Part shown: positions 54,201 through 64,000 of the stretch, one piece after another
How the letters are laid out: every line of letters starts with the position of its first letter
How positions within the stretch are numbered: position 1 is the first letter of the stretch
DNA from: Manis javanica
Lineage: Eukaryota > Chordata > Mammalia > Pholidota > Manidae
DNA: 64,000 nucleotides
Direction: 5' to 3'
Assembly (NCBI RefSeq): GCF_040802235.1
Contig: NC_133166.1
Span: 115,210,991-115,274,990, forward strand
Made by a program: the position numbers and the translations under genes
The notes under the pieces: model-generated
Told to the model about the DNA's origin: nothing
Seen by the model: the letters and a program-made list of their open reading frames with translations, nothing else
The model's database searches: none

Positions 54201-57200
54201 CAGCTCGTGCAGTCCCACCTGCACATCAAAGGAGGGCCCCTTCCAGCGGATGTACAGGTCCTGCCGAGACAGAGAGCCACGCTGTCCACCGTCCCCGCAC
54301 AGCACGCAGCCTGCCAACTACCCCTCTGCCAGGCCGTCATGATGCACATTCGATAGAGGCCTACTATCGGCCAGGCCCCACACCGAGCACCACACGGCCC
54401 ATCTCACTCTTGTGACACCCCTGGAGGAAGGGAGGCCTCCACTGTGACAGCTGAGGAAACAGGCTCCCAAGTCCCAAGGCCAGGAAGTGACAGGGCAGCC
54501 GGGAAGTGGCAGAGCCAGGACCAAAGCAGTATTCTTTCCTCTCCCCTGCACTGGACAGTCTGCCTTCCTGGGTCAGCCGGGCAGGCCATGCCTACCCTGA
54601 CCTTCGGGATGCCGATACCCACCTTGTCATCCTCCTCCAGGAAGGTAAGCTTCTCCCGCTGCGTGGCGTAGGCCACAGCCAGCACGTTCCCCAGTGACAC
54701 ATTCTTAAAGCCTTCCATCTGCCTCAGGTCATCATCTGCAGGAAAAGGCAGGAAGGGTAACAGGAAAAAGGGGCAAAGGTCAAGGGTCACAGACAAAAGG
54801 AACAGGCTAAGATGGTGAACTGAGCAGCAATTTGTGGCCAGCATGAGTGTGTGGAGGCGGACAGAGCAACTCTAAGCAGACATTCCTGGGGGTTCAGGGG
54901 ACACGGTCACGGTGGGACTGACCAGGCCTGGGGAAGCTCACAGTTGGGGATGTTGATGCCAGCAGGGATGCCGGAGCCAGCGAAGGTGAGAACATCCAGG
55001 GAGGTGAAGTCGGGGCTGAGGAACTTGTCCTTCTCGAAGGCTGGGGGCCAGGGCAGCTCCTTCAACAGCTGCTCTGCACTTGCCACCAGCCACTCAAACT
55101 TGGCACTCATGGCTTTGTTCACCATGGCCACGAAGCCTGCAGGGGAGGGAAGGGGACGTTAGCCGGGTGGGGGAGGGATCCGGGATCCCACCCTTTCCTC
55201 AACCCCCTACCCCTCCAGCCAATTACTGGATGCTTGTACACTATGACCCTGTGCTGGCCACTGGGATGAACAGTGACCCAGGCCTGGGCTCTGCCTTCAT
55301 TGAAGTCACTGTTTGAGGTGGGTGGGGGTAGAGAGAAGGCCTCACTGGGTAACATCTGAGATGGACCGTATAGGAGTTTGTGGGGAGTACCTAGGGGTGG
55401 TGGAGAAAGGACCAGATTTCCAGTGGAAGGGACCACATGAGCAAAGAAAGATGCATTTCCCTTTGGAGGAACTGTGAGCTGTCCTACACAGCTAGAGCAT
55501 CTGGCTGTGGGGCAGAGTGAGGCTGCTGCACCAAGGCTAGGCCTGTGCCTTTTAGATCTAAAGCAGTTCAAGTTCCTAGCTCAAAGCAGTGTTTCCGAAG
55601 TTGCACTCCACAGCAAACAGTTTCTACGAGAGCCTTCATAAACAAAGAGCTCTCTGGTGAAATAAGTTTGGGCAGTACTATATAATTGATCTCTAAATAC
55701 TTAGAGTTTCCTAAGGCACAGTTGCATATTATAGGCACTGCAGAGTCCTGCAGGCAAGACCCTTTGCTGCTTAGCACTGAGCCCTTCTTGGTATAATTTC
55801 TGTTACCCCTGCATGGGCTATACCTTGGAAAGGTTTGGCCTAGACTGCTGCCTGGTCAGGCTCTTGAGCAGAATGGGTTAACCTTTCCAAGGGTGGAGCT
55901 CTGCAAAGTCTCTCTGTCTGGATCCACTGTACCAGACAGAATTGTCAAACCAGGCCAGGAAAACAGGATGATTAAAATAGCAAAGAAAAAGGCAACCGAA
56001 ATGTTCAACAGTCAGAGATTAGGTAAATAGGTTAGGGGGCAGCTATATAACAGCACACAAGGCAACTGTCAGATGTGTAGTACAATGTCAAATGTCAGGG
56101 AGAATTATTTATGATATATTGTGATATTATGCAATTACTAAAAGAACATGGCAGGTCTGTATGTACCAATATGAAAAGACATCCAAGACGTATCACTAAG
56201 TGAAGAAGCAAGTGGCAGAACGGTATGTAGAGTATAATCTCATTTACCCAGATGAATTAAAAGTAGCATGTGAGTGTGTGCATGTGCTTGCTTAAACAGA
56301 GGTCTAGAAGGTTTGTGAACTCTAGTGACCCCTGGAGGGAGTGACATGGAGGGTAGCAAAGGGGAGATTTCACATTTTATCCTACATACTCGTGTACTGT
56401 TCCAGTTCCTTACAACAAACAGGGATTTTTAAATAGCATGCACACACGCATGTTTTTAAACATTTATAGTTCTATTTGAAACCAAAAGATAAAATGTACA
56501 CTCCAAATTTCAACCGTGGGGTGGGTATGATCACAGCTTATTTTTTTCCAGTATTCTCAAAATTTTTGGCCATGAACTTCTCTAATAATCACAATGAGTT
56601 ACGTATGAGGGGGTGGAGGCACTGAGATCGAAGAGCTGTGGCCTCTGAGGAGGCCCTGGTGTCTCAGCCCTCGGAGCAGGCCTGGTAGATCAGAACCCAC
56701 GCAGGAAAGCTGCAGGGATGCACACCTGTCTCCCCTAAAGGCCCCTGCACGGTCTGCCCCACGTTCCTCGTCCCTGGGCCTGCATGTAGGGGCTCAGACC
56801 CAAGGCCCCTGCGGGCTGCAGGGGCTCTCCTCCTCCTCCTCCTGGGTAACCTCTGGTTTTCAGTGGTTGGATGCTCCAGACTCTACATCTAGGTGCTGGG
56901 AGGATAAGGCGTGGCAGGAACAATCCTCAGGCTGGATGCCCGGCCTTGCATAGGTGGGTCTCAAGGGAGCGTGGGCATGAGGGATGAGGCAGCCTGCCAC
57001 CTGCCCTGGGATGACAGTGGCCAAGTAAGGCTGACAGTCATAATGTGAATTACACTCCCACTCACCCAGTACCTTTTATGTGCCTGGCATTGGGCTGAGA
57101 AGTCTGCACCTAATACATCACGTCCCCAGACATCCAAAGGGACTGGTTAATGCTCAGAAGCAGGGTTAGTTGCCCCAAGGTAGGGTGAATGGAAAAGCGG

Positions 57201-60200
57201 GCTTGGAACGGAGGGAGTCTGTGCTGGGACCAGACACCAGAGGCAGCACAGCACAGCTGCTCAGAGCCACATGCCTCGTCTGGGCCACACACCAACTGCC
57301 CCTCAGTTCCGATGTCCGCGAAGGGAGGAAAGAAATCCCCGGGCGATGATGGCGACCAAGCAAGCTAACACGGTAAGTGCCCAGGGCACGGCAGATCCTC
57401 AGCGCGGGCTGTCGTGATTGTTTCCAGCACTGCTGAGGTGGGGAGACCTGCGGGACAGGGTAAGGGGTCCCCACCTGACCTGCCTCCTCCTAGAAGTTAC
57501 CTTCAAACTCTCCACGGGAACCAAAGGGGTCTCGGTAGCTCTCGATGAACCCGATGTAACTGGGGGAGAGAAGGGCAGAGATGGAGGAGGGGTGACAGGA
57601 GGGGGCAGGGCAGGGGCGAAGGTGGGGTGCCACACCTCTCCACAATGGGGCCTTTGTCCTGGATCCAGAAGCGAGAGCCCCTCTTATGGGCCTCGATGGA
57701 GCCCTGGGTGAAGCTCTCTATGTACTGGGCCAGCATCTGTTCCTGGCGGCTGTTGGCTGCACATGCCTGGGGATGAACAGGGTTCAGTTGGCCTCAGGCC
57801 ACTCACCCATCCCCGTATCCTGTTTTGCTACCCCCATGGGTCCAGAGCCCACACGCCTTGGCCCCAGCCAGCCAACCCTACCTTGGCCTTCTCCAGGTGC
57901 TCCACCACCTTCTGGAGAATGGGTGCATAGTCCCCGCGGGTCACCTGGAAATGGCTCCCCTGGAATTCATAACTCTTCAGCTTGGAAGTCATTTCAGAAT
58001 CCAGAGGAGGCTCTGAGGGAAGAGGGTTTGCTCAGGGAAAAGGTTAGCATAAGACACCCCAGAAGGCATCTCACCCTTTTAATATAAGATCTTCAATGGC
58101 TCCCTATTACTCATCTTCAAAAATATATAATTATGTACCATGAGATGTTCTAAGTTAACATGTGTTAACTCATTTGAGCCGCACATCAACTCTGGAGGGA
58201 GAGGGAAATGATTATCTTCATTTTATAGATGAAGAAGAAACAAAGGCCCCAAGAGGTAAAGTCAGTCTCTAAGGTCACGCAGGCAGCAAGTGGCAGAGAG
58301 GGATTCAAACCCAGTGTGGCAGACTGTATTTTAAAAGATAATCATACCCTAAATATAATCACAAAGGGCCTTATAAGAAGGAGGCAAGAGGGTGAAAGGG
58401 AGGTAGAAGTGATGAGGAGAAAGAAGCTGGAGTTGTGGGGAAGGGGACATGAGCCAGGGGACGCAGGCAGCCTCTAGACGCTGAGATGGGAGAGCTTTTC
58501 TGCAATTCCAAGTCTGTTTCCTAACAGACTTCCTCCAAGGCTCCAGAAGGAATTGCAGTCTTGTTTTAGACTGGACCCCCCAGAACCACAACAGAATAAA
58601 TTTCTTGTTGCTTTATGCCACTAAATTTGTGGTGATTTATTACAGAAGCAGTGGGATACAGATACATTATTGTATTTTGTACTTTTGTCTCTGACCAAAT
58701 GTTGTATTGCTGTCTCTGATCAATATAATATACTTCTAGGTTATACGGGGGGAAAAAAAAAGATAGCCACGGTATCTCCCATCTGCCATTTCCCAATGTG
58801 ACTTCTCCCCTCAGGATGTGAGGGACACTTACATTCCCTCTTCTTGAGCCTGGGCAGGCCTGTGACTACAGCAGAAGTGATGGCACGTGACTGCTGAGGC
58901 TAGGTTGTAAAAGGTGACAGCTTCCACCTGGCTCTCCTGGAGCCCAGTCACCATGAGCAATGTGAAGAAGCCACATGAGGTATTCTGATGGACAGCCCTA
59001 GCCTCCAAGACTCCCAGCTGAGGCCTCAGACATCATCAACTAGACACGGGCTGTTTGTTACGCCACCACAGATAACTGATACACTCAGGCAGCCTGGCTC
59101 CAGAGCCACTCTCTTAACAACTGTCTATACCACATCCTGTACTCTAAGTACAGGTTATATTCCGGTGTGTTCTACTCCTATACCCTTGAACCAATATCCT
59201 TTTCCCAAGTCAAACCAAACTGCTTGCTAATTCTGAAACTTTCCCACCACCCTGCTTGGGCTCATGCTGTTCCCTCACCCAGGAGTCCAATCCCCCACCC
59301 ATCTTCATTTATTCACACACTGAGTATCTACCAACCACTAGCCACTGGGGAGACAATAGTGAGTGAAACACACAGTTCCTCAAGGAGCTCAGAGTCAACA
59401 GAAAAATAACTGGGAAAATCCTGGGTGTGTTGATGGGAAAAGAGAAGGACCTGGACTTAGTTATGGGAAGACAAGAAAACAGTCTGGAAAAGGTGATGTC
59501 CAAGCATGGCCTGAATTGGAGGTGTTCATGCAGTGAACACCTAGAGGGAGGGAGGACATTTCGGGTAGGAAGCAGTGGGTAAAGGCCTAGAGAGGGCATG
59601 TGAGCACAGTGGGTTCTCAGGGGCCTGCAAGTTGCTGAGCATGGCTGGGGCACAGAGCTTAAGTGGGAGGCTGGGGGGATATGAGACTGGGCCTGGGAGG
59701 TCAGTGCAGGAGGAGGACCAGGTTACAAAGGTCTCACAGGGGCACGGATGTTTCTGTCCATACTGTATCCATTTGTGCCTTACCTGGTAACAGACCCCAA
59801 TTTCCCTTTGAGACTCCCCCCATCACTACCACTATCTTTTTCCGGTGGTAGGAGGGACTGACCTCATCACCTGGCTCCAAGATAGGCTTACGACCAGATC
59901 TAGCCAATCAGAGATTGGCCCTTCACCACAGGGACTGGTTCACAGATAGAGATGGGACTCATAACAAAGAAGCCAGAGCCACTCCCAGACCTTATGAGGA
60001 AACTCCTAGGAGCAAAGGGCCCTCTTTCTGCTGGGATAGCCAGGCTGGTGGCTCACAGGCCCTCTGTGGGAGCAGCCTGCTGTGGATGAAGTCAAAGAGA
60101 GCCAAGCCAAGAGATGGAGAGAGAAATTTCTGAGAATACTGTCTGGACAGCTGGATGCAGCTATGCCTGAAGCTATTGCACTCCAGCTTCACTAACCAAG

Positions 60201-62957
60201 CCTATAAAGTCCCCTTTGGGTTTAGGCAAACTTGAAATATGTTTCTTCACCTGTAACCAGAGTTCTGAATGATGGGGCCCTCTGAGGGGTGGATTTGGAC
60301 TTTACCCTGAGGATACTTTGAGAGATATTTAGGAAGCAGAGTTTAGTGTGTTTACCGTCCCCACCTTTCTATATTCTCCACAATCTCTAAGACATATCTG
60401 ATCACCTCTTCCATTAAGCCTTCACTGACGTGCAGTTTGGATTTCTCCTCTAGGCTGTCATGGGATGCATGATCCAGCCTCTATCCCACTGCTTACGTGG
60501 ACTGCTATCTTCTGTAGCACTGCCTGGAGGATGGGGACCATGCTCAATACATGGCTCCCATCAGAGGCTGACAACAGTGGCGTTTTTCAAGTGGAAGGGA
60601 ACCCCTCTCCCTGCCTCCACGTCTTTCCTCTGTATCTTTCCTGCCATGCCAGCACTGGGGCTGGGAGTGCTCACTGCACAGGTACCACAGTACGCTGAGC
60701 ACGGCATGAGCAAGGCACCCAGAAAGGCTTTGACCAACATGGGCCTTAACTATTATAACTGTTACTGTTCCCTGCAGCTACCCCGTCTGCAGTTGTGGCC
60801 CCCTCCACCCTGGTCCCGGAATGCTCCGGAGGGAGTGGAAGGGGAGTGTGAAGCAGCTCACCTGTGCCAAGCACAGAAGCCAGGCGCACCACATAGCAGG
60901 GCTTCCCATCCTGGTCGACCTCTTTGAAGAGCCGTGTGTTGTAGGCACTGAGGTTCTGGAAAAGACCAGGGCAGGGGTTTGGGGAACAGCAAGTCCAGAG
61001 TGGGCTTTGGGGTGGGAGGTGGGAAAGTGGGTCACACCAGGGAGAGAAGGTACAGAGGTAGGGCCAGCCAGGTGGGCTGGGATGGGGCGAGCAGGGTGGG
61101 CGGGCCAGGGCACTCTCCCACTCTGCTCAGCACACCGAGCGCTAACTTCTACTAAGTGCGTGACCTCAGCTAACCCAGGGCTGCATGAGGCGGACCCCGT
61201 TTCACAGACACGGGGACAGGTCACACAGCTGCGGAGCAGCTGAGCTGGGAGGCAAACCTGACCAGTGGACAGAGTCCAGTGGGAAGTGGGTCTCATGCTC
61301 TGCCTCATCCTGCCCTGAGGCTGTCAAAGGGCCTATTTGCCCGGGTGAGGAGGGGCAGCTCCCTCCCCAGCACATGTAGAGCCAGGCTGACTTTACACAA
61401 GGATTCCCAAGTCCCCGCAAGGGCCCAAGATGCCCGGGTCTCTCGGCCCAAGTTGAGACCCAGTGGTGGGTACCAGTGGCAAGGGGACCCCATCAAACCA
61501 CTGTCCCAAGTTCCCAACCCCCAAACCTGTGAGTCCAGAAAGTCCTGGGCCAGTTTGGCATCTTCCATGGTACAATCCCCAGAGAAGTAGGTGGTGATTC
61601 CCTGTGGGGGCAGAGGACAGGTAGGAAAGAGGAGCTGCTGAGGTCAGGGGCCGCAGGGTGGCCGGTGGATCCCGTCCCAGGGCATCCTCTCTGGCCCAGG
61701 CTTCCTGCACCTCCTCAGCAGCCTTAATCCCGGCCCCCTCCATCCCATTCCAGGTGAAAAAATTGTAACAAACAAATAGAGGCCCGTCTCCAGCCTTCCT
61801 GCACCTCTGCTCCAGCCTCTCACAAGCTGTCCCTTACCCCACAGCTCCAAACAGCCTCCAGAGGCGGGAAGGCCGCCCCTCCTTTCCCATCTTCCCTTCC
61901 TCAGCCCCCTCCAGCTCTCGGCTCTTCTTCCCTTCCTTTCTGCATACAGCATCCCAAGACGTCAGAACTGGGAGGGCATTTAGAAAGCATTCCATCCAAG
62001 CTGCTCCCATTTTACAGATGATAAAACCGAGGCCTGTGTGGGAAACAGCTTTGCCTCAAGAGTGTGAGGCAACGCCCACTGCCTCCCCACTATGCACCCT
62101 CCCCTGCACACCAGGTGGCCTCCAAGGACACCCTCCACTCCCCTGTGTAGTTGGGAGCCTCACCTCCTTCCCTAGTCCAAGGTGTCGAAGCCTCGGCTCC
62201 AGAGAGAACATGAGCTCCCCACAGGCTTGCCAGAGGCCCCTGACTTCTTCCGGGTGCTGCTGAGCAGCCTTACTCCCCAGGATCACACGTTCCAGCTTCT
62301 CCTGCAGGGGAAGAGGTTATTGGCTCCGCCACACCACCCACACCTCCACATCTACTCCCAAGCTCTTCTCCCAAGTCTAAGTAAGACCTTCCGGCTCCAA
62401 GTGTGGTCAGCGGACCAGCAGTATTCGTATTGCCTGAGAAATGTCGAACTTCAGCCCCACTGCGGACCTGCTTAACCAGAAGCTGCATTTCAACAAGACC
62501 ACCAGGCAACCCGGGTAGAGTCAGGGCTGAGAGCCCTTGGTAGGAGCCACCTCTGCCCCAGATGGCCGAAGCCCCACAGTCCTGGGGAGGGACTCCCTGT
62601 GCCCAGGCTTCTCCACTGTCCCTGGTGATGACCAACAGGCTCATTCTGGCAGTTCACAGCACTGCCGCAGCCTCTGCCATTCGCTGCACGGAAAGCATGG
62701 TGAGGAGGAACCACCGCACTTCCTGTGTGAGGCTGCAGCAGCTGGCAAGGCTGGGTGGTTCACCCAAGGTCACGTAGCCTGGCAATGGGGTCAAGGCTCC
62801 ATTGAGTCATCTCCCCTACCCCCACCAGCCCTGCATTCCCCACCTTCCCCAGCCCACCTCAGCTCACCTTGGGCAGGCTGGGAACAAACTTGGTGTCACC
62901 GAAGGACTTGTAGTTGCCCATGTTGGAGTAGACACCCGCCGCATAAACCAGGAACGC
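41562..62957 (-). CDS. DPP3: dipeptidyl peptidase 3, exons 3-18 (residues 91-737)
   Basis: This is a cytosolic zinc exopeptidase of the M49 family that removes dipeptides from short peptides such as angiotensins and enkephalins. Exons in transcript order are 62868-62957, 62164-62301, 61527-61601, 60862-60955, 57882-58012, 57636-57766, 57501-57559, 54942-55136, 54623-54735, 54168-54260, 52696-52758, 52474-52598, 52253-52373, 51008-51187, 44280-44442 and 41562-41734. They join in frame over 1944 nt. HELLGH (residues 450-455) and the second zinc-ligand motif EECRAE (Glu508) are intact. The KEAP1-binding ETGE lies at 480-483. The tail is [12 protein letters not shown]. Exons 1-2 (about 90 residues) lie past the right edge. 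Exons 5 and 8 have weak donors (GTTTGG, GTGTGG). Confidence 0.97.
41820..42560. repeat. MIR and L2 pieces in DPP3 intron 17
   Basis: Sense MIR is at about 41,820-41,920 (tcttaccatgtgccaaaaat). An antisense L2 tail is at about 41,940-42,020, antisense MIR at about 42,030-42,200, and a second antisense MIR at about 42,375-42,560 (gcctcagtttccagatggaa). Confidence 0.65.
42575..42607 (+). repeat. short CAT/CAC trinucleotide repeat
   Basis: The stretch is a run of atc/acc triplets (catcatcaccaccatcacc) within DPP3 intron 17. Confidence 0.8.
42610..43680. repeat. L2 pair and MIR pieces in DPP3 intron 17
   Basis: Sense L2 at about 42,610-42,880 meets antisense L2 at about 42,885-43,230. Antisense MIR at about 43,370-43,520 (ccttatctgtaaaatgggga) is followed by a sense MIR piece at about 43,530-43,680. 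Confidence 0.6.
43681..44279. other. rest of DPP3 intron 17
   Basis: This is GC-rich intronic sequence next to exon 17. I recognise no repeat, exon or regulatory element in it. Confidence 0.5.
44912..45522 (-). mobile_element. about 610-bp retroposon with 17-bp target-site duplications
   Basis: A perfect 17-bp direct repeat flanks the insert (44,895-44,911 and 45,523-45,539). The left end is a run of T (44,912-44,919), so it is a minus-strand insert with an A tail, preceded by an AATAAA-type signal (tttatt at 44,938). The body includes three near copies of a gttcttacatggtgaac-like unit (45,066-45,122) and an internal (ATT)n tract. It looks like the 5'-truncated 3' part of a lineage-specific retroposon, perhaps an L1 subfamily. 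I recall similar sequence from pangolin but am not certain. It lies in DPP3 intron 16. Confidence 0.75.
45248..45282 (+). repeat. (ATT)n microsatellite
   Basis: There are about eleven uninterrupted att units inside the retroposon at 44,912-45,522. It is long enough to be polymorphic. Confidence 0.9.
46150..48560 (-). repeat. antisense L1 relic in DPP3 intron 16
   Basis: The plus strand has L1 3' UTR-like blocks at 46,150-46,540 (tttcaggtgtacagcacagt, ctctggcaaccaccagg). ORF2-like antisense sequence follows: cctgggataaacccaagttg near 47,540, and ttgccaattttattagcttt near 48,020. It is heavily decayed with no useful ORF. Confidence 0.6.
48561..49360 (+). other. unassigned block in DPP3 intron 16
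   Basis: This is non-repetitive-looking sequence between two L1 pieces. It contains an open frame of 152 codons (48,887-49,345) with no domain I recognise, no plausible splice context and no poly(A) tail. It is most likely a chance ORF or a very old retrocopy. Confidence 0.35.
49370..49625 (-). repeat. L1 3' fragment in DPP3 intron 16
   Basis: The blocks tttagatttatagaaaagta, gcaaagacagtacagagttc and cagtttcccctgttgttaac are typical of old L1 3' UTRs. Confidence 0.65.
49640..49945 (+). mobile_element. probable solo LTR fossil of an endogenous retrovirus
   Basis: The stretch has LTR-like order: a TATA-like catatataaagag at about 49,733-49,745, an AATAAA at 49,862-49,867 and a short downstream U5-like segment (cattgtcattccctggtctc). 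No internal retroviral genes flank it. Ends are approximate and the family is not identified. It is a non-coding fossil. Confidence 0.5.
50128..50318 (+). mobile_element. MER5A-type non-autonomous hAT DNA transposon
   Basis: The blocks follow MER5A order: ggggtcctcaaattttgctg, tgtcagaatcacctggcagg, ggtctggggtgagggcctga, gaatctgcatttctaacc, gaccacactgcatgtcac. It is old and immobile, in DPP3 intron 16. Confidence 0.85.
50380..50940 (+). repeat. MIR piece and L2 3' region in DPP3 intron 16
   Basis: A sense MIR remnant lies at about 50,380-50,470. A long sense L2 3' region follows at about 50,540-50,935 (aatgccacctcatccaggaa, ccagtgcctggcacatggta). Confidence 0.7.
51520..52150. repeat. MIR cluster in DPP3 intron 15
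   Basis: Sense MIR lies at about 51,520-51,720 (ttacagacggcaaaacagag). Antisense MIR lies at about 51,830-52,010 (caatttccccctttctaaaa). A further sense piece lies at about 52,040-52,150. Confidence 0.7.
52759..54167. other. DPP3 intron 12 with MIR traces
   Basis: Degraded sense MIR pieces lie at about 53,170-53,310 and 53,400-53,500. The rest is GC-rich unique sequence apart from the 8-bp tandem repeat at 53,856-53,895. Confidence 0.5.
53856..53895 (+). repeat. five-copy 8-bp tandem repeat
   Basis: There are five head-to-tail units of cctcccgg (the third is cctcctgg) in DPP3 intron 12. Confidence 0.9.
54340..54540 (+). repeat. MIR in DPP3 intron 11
   Basis: Sense MIR blocks in order are ggcctactatcggccaggcc, gacagctgaggaaacagg and agtggcagagccaggacc. 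Confidence 0.7.
55137..57500. repeat. DPP3 intron 9 with L2, L1-like and MIR relics
   Basis: Antisense L2-like sequence lies at about 55,210-55,450. An unresolved old element lies at about 55,585-55,760. Sense L1-like 3' sequence lies at about 55,960-56,450 (tatgaaaagacatccaagac, gtatgtagagtataatctca). A (TCC)n tract lies near 56,826-56,844. Sense MIR lies at about 57,030-57,215 (cttttatgtgcctggcattg). Confidence 0.6.
58135..58320 (+). repeat. MIR in DPP3 intron 6
   Basis: This is a near-complete sense MIR: gttaactcatttgagccgca, tcattttatagatgaagaag, gcaagtggcagagagggatt. Confidence 0.75.
58325..58670 (+). mobile_element. MaLR-type LTR fossil (MLT1/MST-like)
   Basis: The segment near 58,370 (aagggccttataagaagg) and the 3' end at 58,575-58,665 (agaataaatttcttgttgct, ttatgccactaaatttgtgg) are characteristic of mammalian MaLR LTRs. 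It is an old, isolated LTR without internal genes. Confidence 0.7.
58815..59090 (+). mobile_element. second MaLR-type LTR fossil (MLT1-like)
   Basis: The blocks ccctcttcttgagcctgggc and tgtttgttacgccaccacag followed by ataactgatac match the MLT1 group. It lies 145 bp from the preceding LTR in the same orientation and appears more diverged. Confidence 0.65.
59095..59700. repeat. sense and antisense L2 pair in DPP3 intron 6
   Basis: Sense L2 lies at about 59,095-59,300 (ctcatgctgttccctcaccc). It is followed directly by antisense L2 at about 59,305-59,700 (tttattcacacactgagtat). Confidence 0.6.
59790..60265 (+). repeat. old interspersed repeat of unresolved class in DPP3 intron 6
   Basis: The stretch has the look of a common mammalian repeat (agccaatcagagattggccc, gccaagagatggagagag, gctatgcctgaagctattgc). 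A related end occurs at 63,590-63,665. I cannot decide between an LTR and a DNA transposon. Confidence 0.4.
60956..62867. other. DPP3 introns 5, 4 and 3
   Basis: Apart from exons 5 (61,527-61,601) and 4 (62,164-62,301), this is GC-rich intron. A sense MIR piece lies at about 61,970-62,060 (ttttacagatgataaaaccg). Nothing else is recognised. Confidence 0.5.
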
Positions 62958-64000
62958 CTGGGGGAGGGAGCATCAGAGACCTGGAGGCCCAGCCTCCCCC
63001 GCCCCAGGGAGGTTCCTTCCAGAGATGTTAATACCCCAGAGGGACTAGTTCGGGAGAGGTGGAGAAATCTGAGAGCCGCATCCAGACGCCAGAGGCCCAG
63101 TCCGGCCCAACATACTTTCACAGATGGATCTTCACACACCCACCATCCGCCCAAACTGGTCTCAGCAGCTCCCACATCTAAGCGCCCACCCATCTCCGTT
63201 CCTGCTACGCCCAGCACCCTCCCACCCAACTGCGGCCATCCCATAAGACCTTTGAGGCCCAGTTCAGACACCACTGCCTTCAGCAGAAATCCTGTCCCCT
63301 GCTCCCAACCTGACAGACAGCCGGCACGGGAAGCATCGAATGGTACAGCTGAAGGGCCTCGGTCATCTACTCTATGGTTTTTGCTGACAAAAAATGTTTC
63401 CCTTCCTCTGGCAACAAGACTTCCTCCTGGAAGGGGGAGGGATCTCCCTTCTGCCACTCCAGGGGTGGGCACAGGCCCAAGCTGGCTACCCAGGCAATTT
63501 CCCAGTGTTAAAGAGCCTCTCTTTTAGAGTAAGGATCATCAAGCCTGCAGCCCCTGGAGCTCCTTACTAGAGATGAAGACTGCATCACAATGGTATCACT
63601 GAGCCCCTGAATCTAGCCATGCCTGAAGCCTTCCTAGCCCTGGACTTGTCAATTATGTGAGCCAGTAACTCGCTTTTTTTTAACAGACTTTATTTTTTAG
63701 AGTACGTTTAGGTTCACAGAAAAACCGAACACAAGGTACAGGGATTTCACATGTGCGCCCTGCCCCCACATCCACCAACCTCCCCCATTATAACATCTTA
63801 TACTACGTGGTACATGTGTCACAACTGAACCTGCACTGACACATCACCAGCCAAAGACCATAGTTTACATTAGGGTCACTTGGTGTTGTACATTCTATGG
63901 GTTTGGACAGATGTATGATATATACCCACCATTATGTATGCTACATTGCCTGTATTATACAGTCGTTTCATTGCCCTAAAAATCATCTGGGCTCCACCCT
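62958..64000 (-). repeat. DPP3 intron 2, right edge, with L1 3' fragment
   Basis: No exon 2 is found before the window ends. A tail of the unresolved repeat family lies at about 63,570-63,665. It is followed by an L1 3' region from about 63,680 to the edge (gtttaggttcacagaaaaac, tacattctatgggtttggac, cattgccctaaaaatcatct). Confidence 0.65.

Noticed and set aside
62802-63527. 241-codon plus-strand and 202-codon minus-strand frames near the right edge
   Set aside because: They overlap DPP3 exon 3 and GC-rich intron. Only the 30 codons of exon 3 are real coding sequence.

Overview
This is nuclear DNA from a placental mammal. Five protein-coding genes can be read exon by exon with GT-AG introns: CTSF (+, 3' part only), ACTN3 (-, complete), ZDHHC24 (+, complete), BBS1 (-, complete) and DPP3 (-, lacking its first two coding exons). 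This is the gene order of human 11q13.2, read in the opposite direction. The summed exons give 901 residues for ACTN3, 284 for ZDHHC24 and 593 for BBS1, which equal the human lengths as I remember them. The part of DPP3 inside the window encodes 647 residues, corresponding to human residues 91-737. No gene shows a disabling change.

Layout: 1-1.8 kb is the end of the lysosomal protease gene CTSF. It converges on ACTN3 (2.1-14.5 kb), the fast-fibre alpha-actinin. A GC-rich divergent promoter (14.5-15.4 kb) separates ACTN3 from ZDHHC24 (15.4-20.7 kb), a DHHC palmitoyltransferase. ZDHHC24 converges on BBS1 (25.4-40.5 kb), a BBSome subunit, across a repeat-filled gap. BBS1 starts about 0.7 kb downstream of the DPP3 poly(A) signal on the same strand. 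DPP3 (41.6 kb to beyond the right edge) is a zinc dipeptidyl peptidase. The genes do not form one pathway; they are a conserved housekeeping, muscle and cilium neighbourhood.

Most remaining DNA is intron filled with old repeats: MIR, L2, 3' pieces of L1, a MER5A-type DNA transposon and MaLR-type LTR relics. There are no Alu, B1/B2, ruminant, pig, horse or carnivore SINEs that I recognise, so primate, rodent and the common livestock and carnivore orders are unlikely. A laurasiatherian with few young SINEs fits. Pangolin is a tentative guess, based partly on a vague memory of the repeat at 44.9-45.5 kb.

The most noteworthy features are two retroposon insertions with perfect target-site duplications (33,968-35,274 and 44,912-45,522), a near-palindromic RFX X-box beside the BBS1 start codon, an AGA codon at ACTN3 residue 577 (the human R577X site) and MIR relics on both sides of ACTN3 exon 1. 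I found no undescribed multi-gene system.
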